This document shows, piece after piece, positions 9,555 through 17,944 of a stretch of 64,000 nucleotides of DNA. The first letter of the stretch is position 1. Each line of letters opens with the position of its first letter. Origin of the DNA: Chloroflexota bacterium (GTDB lineage Bacteria; Chloroflexota; Dehalococcoidia; Tepidiformales; Tepidiformaceae); NCBI GenBank assembly GCA_026705605.1, contig JAPPAK010000001.1, positions 62,001 to 126,000 of the forward strand. Reading direction: 5' to 3'. Position numbers and translations under genes: made by a program. Below the pieces are notes generated by a model. It did not search any database and was not told the origin of the DNA. It was given only the letters and a program-made list of their open reading frames with translations.

Positions 9555-10370
9555 CTAGCGCACCGGCGTTCCGGCGATCGCCTCGTGGGGTGGCTTCGGG
9601 GGGCCGAGCTCGACCGGAACGCCCACCCAGGCGCCCACGTTCTCGCCCGTGCGCCCCTCTGGGCCCTCCCGGATGATGTCGAGGCCCAGGCCCGCGATCT
9701 GGCGTGGCGTCATCCACGTCGCCACGAAGTCCGGGTCCGGCTCGCCGTCGAAGAGGTTGCGCAGCATGGGCGCGTCCGTCGCCCCCATACAGAGGGCGTT
9801 CACACGGATGCCGTGCTCGGCCAGCTTCTGCGACCACGCCTGCGTGAGCCCGTTCATCGCCCATTTCGAGGAGGCGTAGAGGTCGGTGCCGGGCGGGTTC
9901 GTGCCTTCGCTGCGGGCCGGCAGCACGTAGTACGTGCTGATGTTGATGATGTTCCCGCCGCCGTTCGCGATCAGGTGCGGCACGCAGGCCCGCCCGAACA
10001 TGACCGTCCCCTTGAAGTTCGTGTCCATGATCAAGCCCCAGTCGGAAACGGCCTTCTCCCACTCGTCCGTCACCGGGCTCTGCGTCCAGCGGCCGGCGTT
10101 GTTCACGAGCAGGTCGAGCCCGCCTCCGGTCTCGACGGCGGCCTCCACCACCCGCTCCACGTCCTCGCGCCGGGAGACATCCGCCACCAACCCCTGCGCC
10201 TGGCCGCCCGCCGCGCGGATGCCGGCCGCCACCTCCAGCACGGTGTCCTGCACGTCGCAGAGCGTGACCGTCGCCCCCTCCTCGGCCAGCACTTCCGCGA
10301 AGCCCGCGCCGATCCCCCCGGCCGACCCCGTCACGATCGCCGATTGTCCGTCCAGCAGTCCCGGGCTCAT
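9555..10370 (-). CDS. SDR family oxidoreductase
   Basis: SAIVTGSAGGIGAGFAEVLAEEGATVTLCDVQ...VNNAGRW...YASSKWAMNGL. Confidence 0.88.
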   Translation of the reverse strand: MSPGLLDGQSAIVTGSAGGIGAGFAEVLAEEGATVTLCDVQDTVLEVAAGIRAAGGQAQGLVADVSRREDVERVVEAAVETGGGLDLLVNNAGRWTQSPVTDEWEKAVSDWGLIMDTNFKGTVMFGRACVPHLIANGGGNIINISTYYVLPARSEGTNPPGTDLYASSKWAMNGLTQAWSQKLAEHGIRVNALCMGATDAPMLRNLFDGEPDPDFVATWMTPRQIAGLGLDIIREGPEGRTGENVGAWVGVPVELGPPKPPHEAIAGTPVR

Positions 10371-11158
10371 GCCTGCGCCTCCGAGTAGATGTAGAGCGAG
10401 CCGGGCGGCGGCAGCTCGATCGGGTGGCTCGCGGCGATGTTGACGTTGTTCCCCGTGCGCCCCTCAGGACCCTCGTTGACCAGGTCGACCATGAGCGCCG
10501 CCACGTCCTCTGCCCGAATGGCGTTCTCGAGAATCCCCGAGTCCGGGTTCTGCTCGTGGAACGTCCGCGCCATGTGCGAATCGGTGGCCCCCATGCAGAG
10601 GCCGTTCACGCGGACCTTGTGCTCCCGCAGCGCCTTCGACCAGGGAATCGTGAAGCCGTTGATGCCCCACTTCGAAGCGTCGTACAGGTCCATGTCGGGC
10701 CCACCGCCCGTTGCGAGGTGGGCGCTGGAGATATGCACGATGTTCCCGCCGCCGCCCGCGATCATGTGCGGGATGACCGCCCGCCCGAACAGGTAGACGC
10801 CCTTCAGGTTGGTGTTCACGAGGAAGTCGTAGTCGTCGAGCGTTTTGTCGAGGTCGTCCGTCGCCGTGCTCGCGCGCCAGACGCCGGCGTTGCTCACGAG
10901 CACGTCGACCCCGCCGAAGCGGTCGACATGGCCGTCGACCACGCGCCGCACGTCCTCTGCCACGCCCACGTCGGCGACGAACGCCTGCGCCTGCACGCCG
11001 CTTGCCTCCAGCTCGGGCACGAGGTCGTTCACCTCCTCGCGCACGTCGCAGACCGTCACGTTGGCGCCTTCGCCCGCGAGCGCCCGCGCGAAGGCGTTCC
11101 CCAGCCCCAGCGCCGCCCCGGTGACGATCGCTGACTGTCCGTCCAGGGAACCCGGCAT
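10367..11158 (-). CDS. SDR family oxidoreductase (paralog of preceding)
   Basis: MPGSLDGQSAIVTGAALGLGNAFARALAGEGANVTVCDVRE...YDASKWGINGF; overlaps next gene by 4 nt. Confidence 0.88.
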   Translation of the reverse strand: MPGSLDGQSAIVTGAALGLGNAFARALAGEGANVTVCDVREEVNDLVPELEASGVQAQAFVADVGVAEDVRRVVDGHVDRFGGVDVLVSNAGVWRASTATDDLDKTLDDYDFLVNTNLKGVYLFGRAVIPHMIAGGGGNIVHISSAHLATGGGPDMDLYDASKWGINGFTIPWSKALREHKVRVNGLCMGATDSHMARTFHEQNPDSGILENAIRAEDVAALMVDLVNEGPEGRTGNNVNIAASHPIELPPPGSLYIYSEAQA

Positions 11159-11192
11159 ACTCCCTCCCCTCGCACGGTCGTACGATGGGCGC

Positions 11193-11738
11193 ATGATAGC
11201 CAGCCCGCGGATGTTCCGGAGAGGTTCCTCGGGCCTCCCGCCGGTGCGCGAGGCCCTTGCCCGCCTCTTCGATCCGCATCTCGTGATCCGTCGCAGCCTC
11301 CCCGTCGCCGCCTCGCCCGAGGCGGTCTGGGAAGCGCTCATCGACCTGCCCCGCTGGCCCGTGCGCGACCGCTACATCCGCTGGGTGCGCCCCATCGGCG
11401 AACCACCCCCCGCCGACGGCCGCTGGTTCTCCCTGGGCAGGCGCTACCGCGAGCAGGTCCGTCGCGGACCCTTCCTGCCCGTCTTCAACCTCACCGTCGT
11501 CGAGGTCGAGGAGGGCCACCGCGTCGCCTGGGCGGCGCGTTACCTCTGGGTCGACGCCATCCACGCCTGGGAGGTGGAGCCCGACGGCGACGGCGCCATC
11601 CTCACGAGCGAGGAGTCGTTCACCGGCCCGCGCGTCATCATGGCCGTCGCCCGCGTCGTCTTCCGCATCTTCACCGTCGAGCGCATGACCGACCGCCAAC
11701 TCGAGTTCATGGCGGGGGATGTGGTGACTGGTGACTAG
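11193..11738 (+). CDS. SRPBCC-family protein
   Basis: RRSLPVAASPEAVWEALIDLPRWPVRDRYIRWVRPIGEPP...; TACGAT box 6 nt before ATG. Confidence 0.65.
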   Translation: MIASPRMFRRGSSGLPPVREALARLFDPHLVIRRSLPVAASPEAVWEALIDLPRWPVRDRYIRWVRPIGEPPPADGRWFSLGRRYREQVRRGPFLPVFNLTVVEVEEGHRVAWAARYLWVDAIHAWEVEPDGDGAILTSEESFTGPRVIMAVARVVFRIFTVERMTDRQLEFMAGDVVTGD

Positions 11739-11758
11739 CGGCTAGTGACTGGTGAGGT
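11724..11758 (+). repeat. Heptanucleotide array 1
   Basis: GTGACTG GTGACTA GCGGCTA GTGACTG GTGAGGT; overlaps the 3' end of the SRPBCC CDS. Confidence 0.75.
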
Positions 11759-11850
11759 GACCAGGGCCTGTTCACCTTAGGAGGCGCTGCCAGGGCGTCC
11801 CGTTCCCCGTGCAACCCTGCGTGTGGATGCTCCTCGTAAGATGAGCGCTG

Positions 11851-12153
11851 ATGGAGTGGCTTATAGCAGTGGCCGTCCTCGGTGCCGCGCCGCTTCTCGG
11901 CGGCGCTGGGTTGGACAAACTTGGAACCTCGGTTCGTTGGTGGCGCTGGTGGTTCGCACCGCTGTTGGTAGGAGTCCCCGGGGCGATATTCACTACCTTC
12001 TATGGGCTGTTCGGTGAGGACGAGCCCGACCTCACTGTGGAGTTCTATGTCCTACTGTTCCTGTTCCTCCTTGTGCTCTGTCCGGCCGTTCTGGCCTCCG
12101 TGGGAGTGTTCGTCAGGAGGCTGGCGAGAGAGAAACCCCAAGCCAATGGCTAG
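11851..12153 (+). CDS. Small membrane protein (about 3 TM)
   Basis: MEWLIAVAVLGAAPLLGGAGLDKL...FAPLLVGVPGAIFTTFYGLFG...FYVLLFLFLLVLCPAVLASVGVFV. Confidence 0.6.
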   Translation: MEWLIAVAVLGAAPLLGGAGLDKLGTSVRWWRWWFAPLLVGVPGAIFTTFYGLFGEDEPDLTVEFYVLLFLFLLVLCPAVLASVGVFVRRLAREKPQANG

Positions 12154-12185
12154 TCACTAGCCACCAGCCACTAATCACTACTCCC
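12144..12185 (-). repeat. Heptanucleotide array 2 (inverted relative to array 1)
   Basis: TAGTCAC TAGCCAC CAGCCAC TAATCAC TACTCCC = reverse complements of GTGRYTR units. Confidence 0.75.
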
Positions 12186-12687
12186 GCCCGAAGTGGTACA
12201 CCGGGTCGTCGCGGTCGCGGCGGCCGTACTGCGTCTCCGGCGACCTTTCCCCGCTGCCGCCCACGACCGGGTCGTCGCGCTGCCAGTCGATCACGATCTG
12301 GCGCCGCGCGATGCGCCACTCCCCGTCGCGTCGCTCGAAGCGGTCGACGTAGCGCAGCCCCGCCACGCTGTCGTGGTCGGGAGCCCCGTCCTCGCCAGCG
12401 ATGCGGTGCCACGCCTGGCAGTACGTCTCCGTGTGCGCCACGTCCCCGTCGAGCTCGATGTGCATGTTCCCAAGGAAGTGCTGCGTCCCCTCGAACCGGG
12501 GCAGGACCTCGCCCAGGAACGCGATGAACCCCTCGACATCGCCCTTGTAGCTGCCGTGGTCGTCGTACGCGTCGGGGTGGTAGACCGTTCGCAGCAGATC
12601 CATGTCGATCGCCCGCGCGTAGCGGGTCAGGATGTGTGTGATCGCGCGTTCGTCGGCGGCGTCGCGGATGGCCTGTTTGGTGTCCAT
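12178..12687 (-). CDS. SnoaL/NTF2-like protein
   Basis: MDTKQAIRDAADERAITHILTRYARAIDMDLLRTVYHPDAYDDHGSYKG...WHRIAGEDG...RYVDRFERRDGEWRIARR. Confidence 0.8.
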   Translation of the reverse strand: MDTKQAIRDAADERAITHILTRYARAIDMDLLRTVYHPDAYDDHGSYKGDVEGFIAFLGEVLPRFEGTQHFLGNMHIELDGDVAHTETYCQAWHRIAGEDGAPDHDSVAGLRYVDRFERRDGEWRIARRQIVIDWQRDDPVVGGSGERSPETQYGRRDRDDPVYHFGRE

Positions 12688-12757
12688 GGCGGCGCGATTC
12701 TGACCCCTGCCCCCGCGCCCCACAACCCTCCGCCCCACCTGGTGGAGGCAGGGCGGG

Positions 12758-12788
12758 GACCAGCCACCAGCCGCCAACTACCAGGTAC
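12758..12788 (-). repeat. Heptanucleotide array 3
   Basis: CAGCCAC CAGCCGC CAACTAC CAGGTAC units. Confidence 0.6.
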
Positions 12789-12807
12789 CCACTGATACGC
12801 TCGCGCG

Positions 12808-13623
12808 ATGGCCGCCGACCCCTACGCCATCGACGCTGCCTTTTACGACGCCATCCACGGCGATGGCGGCGACGACCTCGACTTCTGGCTGCCCCTTGTC
12901 GCCGAGCACGGCGGCCCCGTGCTCGAGGTGGGCGCCGGCACGGGGCGCATCGCCCTGCCTCTCGCCCGCGCCGCCCACGCCGTCGCCGCCCTCGATCCCT
13001 CCCCCGCCGTCGCCGCCCTCGATCCCTCCCCCGCGATGCTCGCCATTGCTCGCCAACGCGCCGCCGAGGAGGGCCTCGCCGTCACCTTCGTCGACGGCCG
13101 CCTTCCCGGCGCGGAGTTGCCGCCAGCCGCCTTCGCCACCGTCATCCTCCCCAACGACGTCTTCCTCGCCTGCGCCTCCGAGGACGAGCAGGTCCGCGCC
13201 CTGCGCGCCGCGTCGACGCTCCTCGCGCCCCGCGGCCGCCTCGCCCTCGACGTCGCCGGCCCCGGCCACTGGCTCGACCCCGACGACAACGGCGAGCCCA
13301 TCCTCGCCTGGTCGGGCGATGCCGGAGGCGAACGTCTGGAGGTCTGGCACGTCCGCCACGACGACCTCGCGACACAGACTCGCCGCCTCCGCATCCGCTA
13401 CGAAGTCACCGTGGCGGACGGGCAGGTGCGCCAGACCGAGAGCGAGCACGTCTTGCGCTACGTAACGTTGCCCGAGCTCACATCGATGCTCGATGCCGCC
13501 GGGTTGCGCGTGCTCGATACGTGGGGAGACTACTTGCTGGGAGCATTGACGAATGCCAGCGAGCGGCTGATTGTTACCGCCGAACTCGTGGAAGGAGCAC
13601 CGCGCCGGAGGGTAGCGACCTGA
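12808..13623 (+). CDS. SAM-dependent methyltransferase
   Basis: VLEVGAGTGRIALPLARAAHAVAALDPSPA(VAALDPSPA)MLAIARQRA. Confidence 0.85.
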   Translation: MAADPYAIDAAFYDAIHGDGGDDLDFWLPLVAEHGGPVLEVGAGTGRIALPLARAAHAVAALDPSPAVAALDPSPAMLAIARQRAAEEGLAVTFVDGRLPGAELPPAAFATVILPNDVFLACASEDEQVRALRAASTLLAPRGRLALDVAGPGHWLDPDDNGEPILAWSGDAGGERLEVWHVRHDDLATQTRRLRIRYEVTVADGQVRQTESEHVLRYVTLPELTSMLDAAGLRVLDTWGDYLLGALTNASERLIVTAELVEGAPRRRVAT

Positions 13624-13627
13624 TGTG

Positions 13628-13724
13628 GAGCGAGCGCGAAGCGAAGCGAAGCAGTCGAGCGACCGAGCGCAGCGGGCACAAATGAGCGAGCGCGAAGCGA
13701 AGCGAAGCAGTCGAGCGACCGAGC
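13628..13724. repeat. Two 41-bp direct repeats, period 56 bp
   Basis: GAGCGAGCGCGAAGCGAAGCGAAGCAGTCGAGCGACCGAGC at 13628 and 13684. Confidence 0.9.
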
Positions 13725-13728
13725 TGGC

Positions 13729-14784
13729 ATGAGGCCACGAGTCGCCGTTGACGCCATGGGTGGAGACCACGGCCCCGCCGAGGTGGTGCGGGGCGCGCTG
13801 CTCGCGGCTCAGCGGCTCGAGGTGGAAGTCCTGCTTGTCGGCCGCACCGGGGAGCTGCGGCAGCACATCGATGAGCTGCCCGACAACGTCACCCTCGTCG
13901 ATGCCCCCGATGTCATCGAAATGGCCGACAAGATCGACGCCGTCAAGGCCAAGCCCGACGCTTCCATCAACGTCGGCATGAACCTGGTCAAGGAGGGCGG
14001 GGCCGACGCCTTCGTAACGGCCGGCAACACCGGCGCCACCCTCGCCGCCGCCCTCCTCCGCCTCGGCCGTATCCCGGGTATCGCCCGCCCCGCCCTCGGC
14101 ATGGTCGTCGCCACCAGCGAGAAGGGCCCCACCATGCTCCTCGACGTCGGCGCCAACGCCGACTCCCGCCCCGCCCACCTCATCCAGTACGCGCACATGG
14201 GCGCCGCCGTCATGCAGTTCAGCCACGGCATCCACTCGCCCCGCATAGGCCTCGTCTCCATCGGCGAGGAGGACTCGAAGGGCAGCCAGCTCATCATCGA
14301 GGTGAACCGCGCCCTCCGCGCCAGCGACCTCAACTTCGTCGGAAACGTCGAGGCCGGTCACATTCCCCACCACGTCGCCGATGTCGCCGTGATGGACGGC
14401 TTTACCGGCAACATCTTCATCAAGACGGTCGAGGGCGTGGCCGAGCTCTTCTTCGACGAGCTGCGCCGGGCCGTGAAGTTGACCCCCTGGAACCTCATCG
14501 CCGGCATGCTCCTTCGGCCCGAGCTGCGCAAGGCCCAGCGCCGCCTCGACTACGCCGAGTACGGCGGCGCCCAGCTCCTCGGCGTCGATGGCGTCGTCTT
14601 CATCTCCCACGGCCGCTCCGATGCGCGCGCCATCCTCGGGGGCATCCGCGCTGCCGGCGAGGCCGTCGAGAACGGCGTCCTCGCCCACATGCACGAGATC
14701 GCCGAGCGCGTCCCCGCCCGCGGCCTTGTCGAGTCCAGCGCCGCCAACGGCGAGGACCCCCCCGACGCGCAGGACTCGCAGTGA
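13729..14784 (+). CDS. plsX: Phosphate acyltransferase PlsX
   Basis: VAVDAMGGDHGPAEVVRGAL...FVTAGNTGATLAAAL...VAVMDGFTGNIFIKTVEGVAE. Confidence 0.93.
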   Translation: MRPRVAVDAMGGDHGPAEVVRGALLAAQRLEVEVLLVGRTGELRQHIDELPDNVTLVDAPDVIEMADKIDAVKAKPDASINVGMNLVKEGGADAFVTAGNTGATLAAALLRLGRIPGIARPALGMVVATSEKGPTMLLDVGANADSRPAHLIQYAHMGAAVMQFSHGIHSPRIGLVSIGEEDSKGSQLIIEVNRALRASDLNFVGNVEAGHIPHHVADVAVMDGFTGNIFIKTVEGVAELFFDELRRAVKLTPWNLIAGMLLRPELRKAQRRLDYAEYGGAQLLGVDGVVFISHGRSDARAILGGIRAAGEAVENGVLAHMHEIAERVPARGLVESSAANGEDPPDAQDSQ

Positions 14785-14993
14785 TGCGCACCGACTTCTA
14801 CGAGGCCGACGAGTTCACCGGCAGCAAGGGCCAGCACTACGCCACCATCGACTCCGACTACCGCTGGGAGAAGGGCGACGAGGTCTGGCTGGATACGGCC
14901 CAGGGTCGCTTCAAGCTGCGCATCACCTGGGTCGTCGTGAACGTGGCCACCGACGGCGCCGTCACCCGCGAGCTCCTGGGCCTGCGCGTCTGA
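14781..14993 (+). CDS. Small hypothetical protein (70 aa)
   Basis: MMRTDFYEADEFTGSKGQHYATIDSDYRWEKGDEVWLDTAQGRFKLRITWVVV; overlaps plsX stop. Confidence 0.6.
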   Translation: MMRTDFYEADEFTGSKGQHYATIDSDYRWEKGDEVWLDTAQGRFKLRITWVVVNVATDGAVTRELLGLRV

Positions 14994-15003
14994 GCCCCCG
15001 GCC

Positions 15004-15480
15004 TCACAGGTCGAGGGCGGCCCACTGCTCCCCGTCCTCGTCCACGCGCGTCGGCACGAAGCCGAGCTTCCGGTAGAAGTCGCCGGCGTTGCCTTCTTCT
15101 TCCGCCCAGCTGGTCTGGAGGCGCTTCACGCCCGGCCGCGTCCGGGCGTGGGCGATGATCAGCTGCATGGCCTCCCAGCCGAATCCCATCCCCTGGAAGC
15201 GCTCGTCGATCATGAACCGCCATAGGACGAGGTAGCCCGGCTCCCGTGGTTCGGCGCGCAGCGCTTCGTCGTGCAACATGGCGAACCCGACCGGCTCATC
15301 GTCGGCGTAGATCGCGCGGAACCAGGCCGCCTCCTCGAAGTGCGCCTGTGCGATCGAGCGCTCGTTCGAGGCCACGAGGTGCTTCTGAGAATCCGCCACC
15401 GAAAGCTTGAAGATGGCCTCGGCGTTCTCGGGCGTAATCTCGCGCAGCGTGACGGCGGACCCCTGCGTCATCGATGGCAT
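15004..15480 (-). CDS. GNAT family N-acetyltransferase
   Basis: VTLREITPENAEAIFKL...RFMIDERFQGMGFGWEAMQLIIAHAR...GNAGDFYRKLGFVPT. Confidence 0.85.
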   Translation of the reverse strand: MPSMTQGSAVTLREITPENAEAIFKLSVADSQKHLVASNERSIAQAHFEEAAWFRAIYADDEPVGFAMLHDEALRAEPREPGYLVLWRFMIDERFQGMGFGWEAMQLIIAHARTRPGVKRLQTSWAEEEGNAGDFYRKLGFVPTRVDEDGEQWAALDL

Positions 15481-15498
15481 CCGTCGAGCAGGGTCATG

Positions 15499-15750
15499 CT
15501 AGCGGCCGATGTCGTAGATCGCGATGAATTTCTCGCCCGCGACGGTGACGATATCGAACAGGATGAAGTAGTCCCCGAAGTCCCTGATTCGCTGTGTGAA
15601 GCCACCGACCTCTATCTCGAATGTCGTCTCGTTGTCCACCTGCGGGCTTCCGCAGATGTCGAGCACGCACTTGAGAATGAAGGCGCGGTCTTCGGGGTCC
15701 AGGAGAGAAACGTAGTCCAGGACTTGAGGTGTGAATCGGTAGTCGAACAA
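15499..15750 (-). CDS. RelE/ParE-like toxin-fold protein
   Basis: FTPQVLDYVSLLDPEDRAFILKCVLDICGSPQ...FTQRIRDFGDYFILFDIVTVAGEKFIAIYDIGR; TTG start abuts upstream stop. Confidence 0.5.
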   Translation of the reverse strand: MFDYRFTPQVLDYVSLLDPEDRAFILKCVLDICGSPQVDNETTFEIEVGGFTQRIRDFGDYFILFDIVTVAGEKFIAIYDIGR

Positions 15751-15978
15751 CTACTCGTCGAGGTCTTCCATCGTGAAGCCGCGTCCGCCGTTCTTGAAGT
15801 ACCGGTAGCCTTCATAGGCGCGCTGCATCGTGCCCTTCGGCGGCATCCACCAGAGACGGCGGGAGAGTCGCACCATCTGGTCTTCCTGGAACTCCGGGCT
15901 GGGGGCCACGGGCTTCGCGGCGCTCTCCATCGACATGAACACGCTCTCCTTGCCGGAAAATCGTGGGCGTACCTGCAC
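15751..15978 (-). CDS. Small protein upstream of RelE-like gene (possible antitoxin)
   Basis: MSMESAAKPVAPSPEFQEDQMVRLSRRLWWMPPKG...GGRGFTMEDLDE; directly adjacent; internal M at about 15939 may be the start. Confidence 0.45.
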   Translation of the reverse strand: MQVRPRFSGKESVFMSMESAAKPVAPSPEFQEDQMVRLSRRLWWMPPKGTMQRAYEGYRYFKNGGRGFTMEDLDE

Positions 15979-16009
15979 GGGGTGTCAAGACTGTCGGACT
16001 ATGCGGAGC

Positions 16010-17158
16010 CTACCCCGGCCCCGTCCTTACCGTCGCCAACGCCGCCTCGATCTCCTCCCGCACCCACGCCTCCTCCTCGACCCCGAGCCTCGCCACCAGC
16101 GCCCCCGCCGCCGCCTCGCCCCCGCCCTGCCGCCGCGCCACCTCCCCGAGGGCCCAGGCTGCGTGCCCCCGCACCAGCGCTGCCCCGTCCCCCAGTGCCC
16201 CCCTGAGCGCCTCGGCGTCCTCCGCCGTCCCCACGTTCCCCAGCGCCACGCAGACGTTCCGCAAGAAGCCGTCGCGCGTCGCCCGCTGCACCGCCCGCCC
16301 CCGGAAGCGCTCGCGGAACGCCGCCTCGTCGAGGGCCAGCAACTCGGTCAGCGGGGGGAACGCGTCGTCGGCGGTGGCGGGAGCGAGGTCGGGGTGGCTG
16401 GCTGCGTTCCCCGCCCCGACCGGGCACGAGTCCAGGCAGTCGTCGCAGCCGAAGATCCAGTCCCCGAACTTGCTCCGCAGCTCGCGCGGGATGGGCTCGC
16501 GGCTCTCGATCGTGTGGTAGCTGATGCAGAGCCGCGAATCGAGCACGCCCCCGTCCGGTGCGATCGCGTCCGTCGGGCAGGCGACGATGCAGCGCGTGCA
16601 GGTCCCGCACGTCTTCCGCAGGGGCTCATCGGGCGCGAGTTCCAGCGTCGTCGCGATCGCCCCCAGCAGCACCCACGGCCCGAATCCCGGCGCCAGCAGC
16701 ATCGTCGACTTCCCCAGCCACCCCAGCCCCGCCCGCGCTGCCAGCGGCCGCTCCAGCAGCGGCCCGTAGTCGACGGTCGCCCGCGCTTCCCCGCCCAGCT
16801 CCTCCCGGATCGCCCGCGCTATCCGCCGAAGCTTCGACTCGAACAGTCGGTGGTAGTCGCGGCCGCGCGCGTAGCGCGCCACCCGCCCCCGCGCGCGGCC
16901 GTCGGGCCGCTCCGGATCGGGCGCGTGCCCCGTGATCGCCAGCAGCACCATCGTGTTCGCCCCCGACAGGAAGGCCGCCGGCTCGGTCGCCCGCTCGATC
17001 CACTCGTCCGTCATCCAGTGCAGGTCCGCCAACCGCCCCGCCGCCCGCGACTCCAGCGCCGCCGCTCGCGCCCCCTCCAGCGCCTCCGCCCCGGCGAAGC
17101 GCACGAGGTCGAACCCGCCCTCCCCGGCCAGCTCCTCGATCCGCGCGCGAGCGTCCAT
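16010..17158 (-). CDS. queG: Epoxyqueuosine reductase QueG
   Basis: LGWLGKSTMLL...CGTCTRCIVACPTDAI...LCISYHTIESREPIPRELRSKFGDWIFGCDDCLDSCP; C-terminal HEAT-like repeats. Confidence 0.9.
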   Translation of the reverse strand: MDARARIEELAGEGGFDLVRFAGAEALEGARAAALESRAAGRLADLHWMTDEWIERATEPAAFLSGANTMVLLAITGHAPDPERPDGRARGRVARYARGRDYHRLFESKLRRIARAIREELGGEARATVDYGPLLERPLAARAGLGWLGKSTMLLAPGFGPWVLLGAIATTLELAPDEPLRKTCGTCTRCIVACPTDAIAPDGGVLDSRLCISYHTIESREPIPRELRSKFGDWIFGCDDCLDSCPVGAGNAASHPDLAPATADDAFPPLTELLALDEAAFRERFRGRAVQRATRDGFLRNVCVALGNVGTAEDAEALRGALGDGAALVRGHAAWALGEVARRQGGGEAAAGALVARLGVEEEAWVREEIEAALATVRTGPG

Positions 17159-17248
17159 GCCGCCAGGCAACCGCAGCCTCCCTCCTGCCGCACGGGCAGG
17201 TGTTCCGAACGCCCTTGACGATAAACCTCCCCCGTTGTTCAATACGAA

Positions 17249-17262
17249 CGAACATCCGTTCG
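17249..17262 (+). promoter_or_regulatory. LexA/SOS box (CGAAC-N4-GTTCG)
   Basis: CGAACATCCGTTCG 14 nt upstream of lexA; preceded by TTGACG-N17-TTCAAT. Confidence 0.8.
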
Positions 17263-17275
17263 CGCGAGGCGAGGT

Positions 17276-17911
17276 ATGAGCGACCTGTCGACCAAGCAAA
17301 GCCAGATCATGGAGTTCATCCGCGGCTTCATCGACGAGAAGGACTACCCGCCTTCCATCCGCGATATCCAGTTCGGCTGCGGCATCAGCAGCACCTCCGT
17401 CGTGGACTACAACCTCCGGCGGCTGGAGGAGAAGGGCCTCCTCCGGCGCGACCGCGAGGTCTCCCGTGGCATCGAGTTGCTCGATGGCACCCGTCGCGGG
17501 CGCACCGTCGATGTGCCCGTGCTCGGATCGATTGCGGCCGGCGAGCCCATCCCCGTCCCCACGAGCGATCGCTGGGCAAGCGATGTCGAGGACACCGTCA
17601 CCGTCACGCAGGACATGGTGCGCGGCCGCGAGAACGTCTTCGCCCTGCGCGTGAAGGGCGAGTCGATGATCGAGGACCTCATCGACGACGGCGACATCGT
17701 CTTCCTCGAACCGGCCACCACCGTCGACGACGGCGAGAAGGTCGCCGTCTGGCTCCAGGACCGCGAAGAGGTCACCCTCAAGCGCCTCTACCGCGAGAAG
17801 GACCGCATCCGCCTCCAGCCCGCCAACTCCACCATGCCCCCTATCTACGTCGACCCCGAGAACGTTAGGATTCAGGGGCGCTTCATCTCCTCCATCAGGC
17901 CCAGCGGCTAG
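17276..17911 (+). CDS. lexA: LexA repressor
   Basis: STKQSQIMEFIRGFIDEKDYPPSIRDIQ...VPVLGSIAAGEPI...FALRVKGESMIEDLIDDGDIVFLEP. Confidence 0.95.
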   Translation: MSDLSTKQSQIMEFIRGFIDEKDYPPSIRDIQFGCGISSTSVVDYNLRRLEEKGLLRRDREVSRGIELLDGTRRGRTVDVPVLGSIAAGEPIPVPTSDRWASDVEDTVTVTQDMVRGRENVFALRVKGESMIEDLIDDGDIVFLEPATTVDDGEKVAVWLQDREEVTLKRLYREKDRIRLQPANSTMPPIYVDPENVRIQGRFISSIRPSG

Positions 17912-17944
17912 CCTCCAGGGCGGTCCCCGGGCCGGACCTTCGAC

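Noticed and set aside
12778-14694. 638-aa minus-strand ORF across the methyltransferase and plsX, including RSLDCFASLRARS
   Set aside because: Antisense of two recognised genes; the SLDCFASLRA stretch is simply the translated 41-bp repeat.
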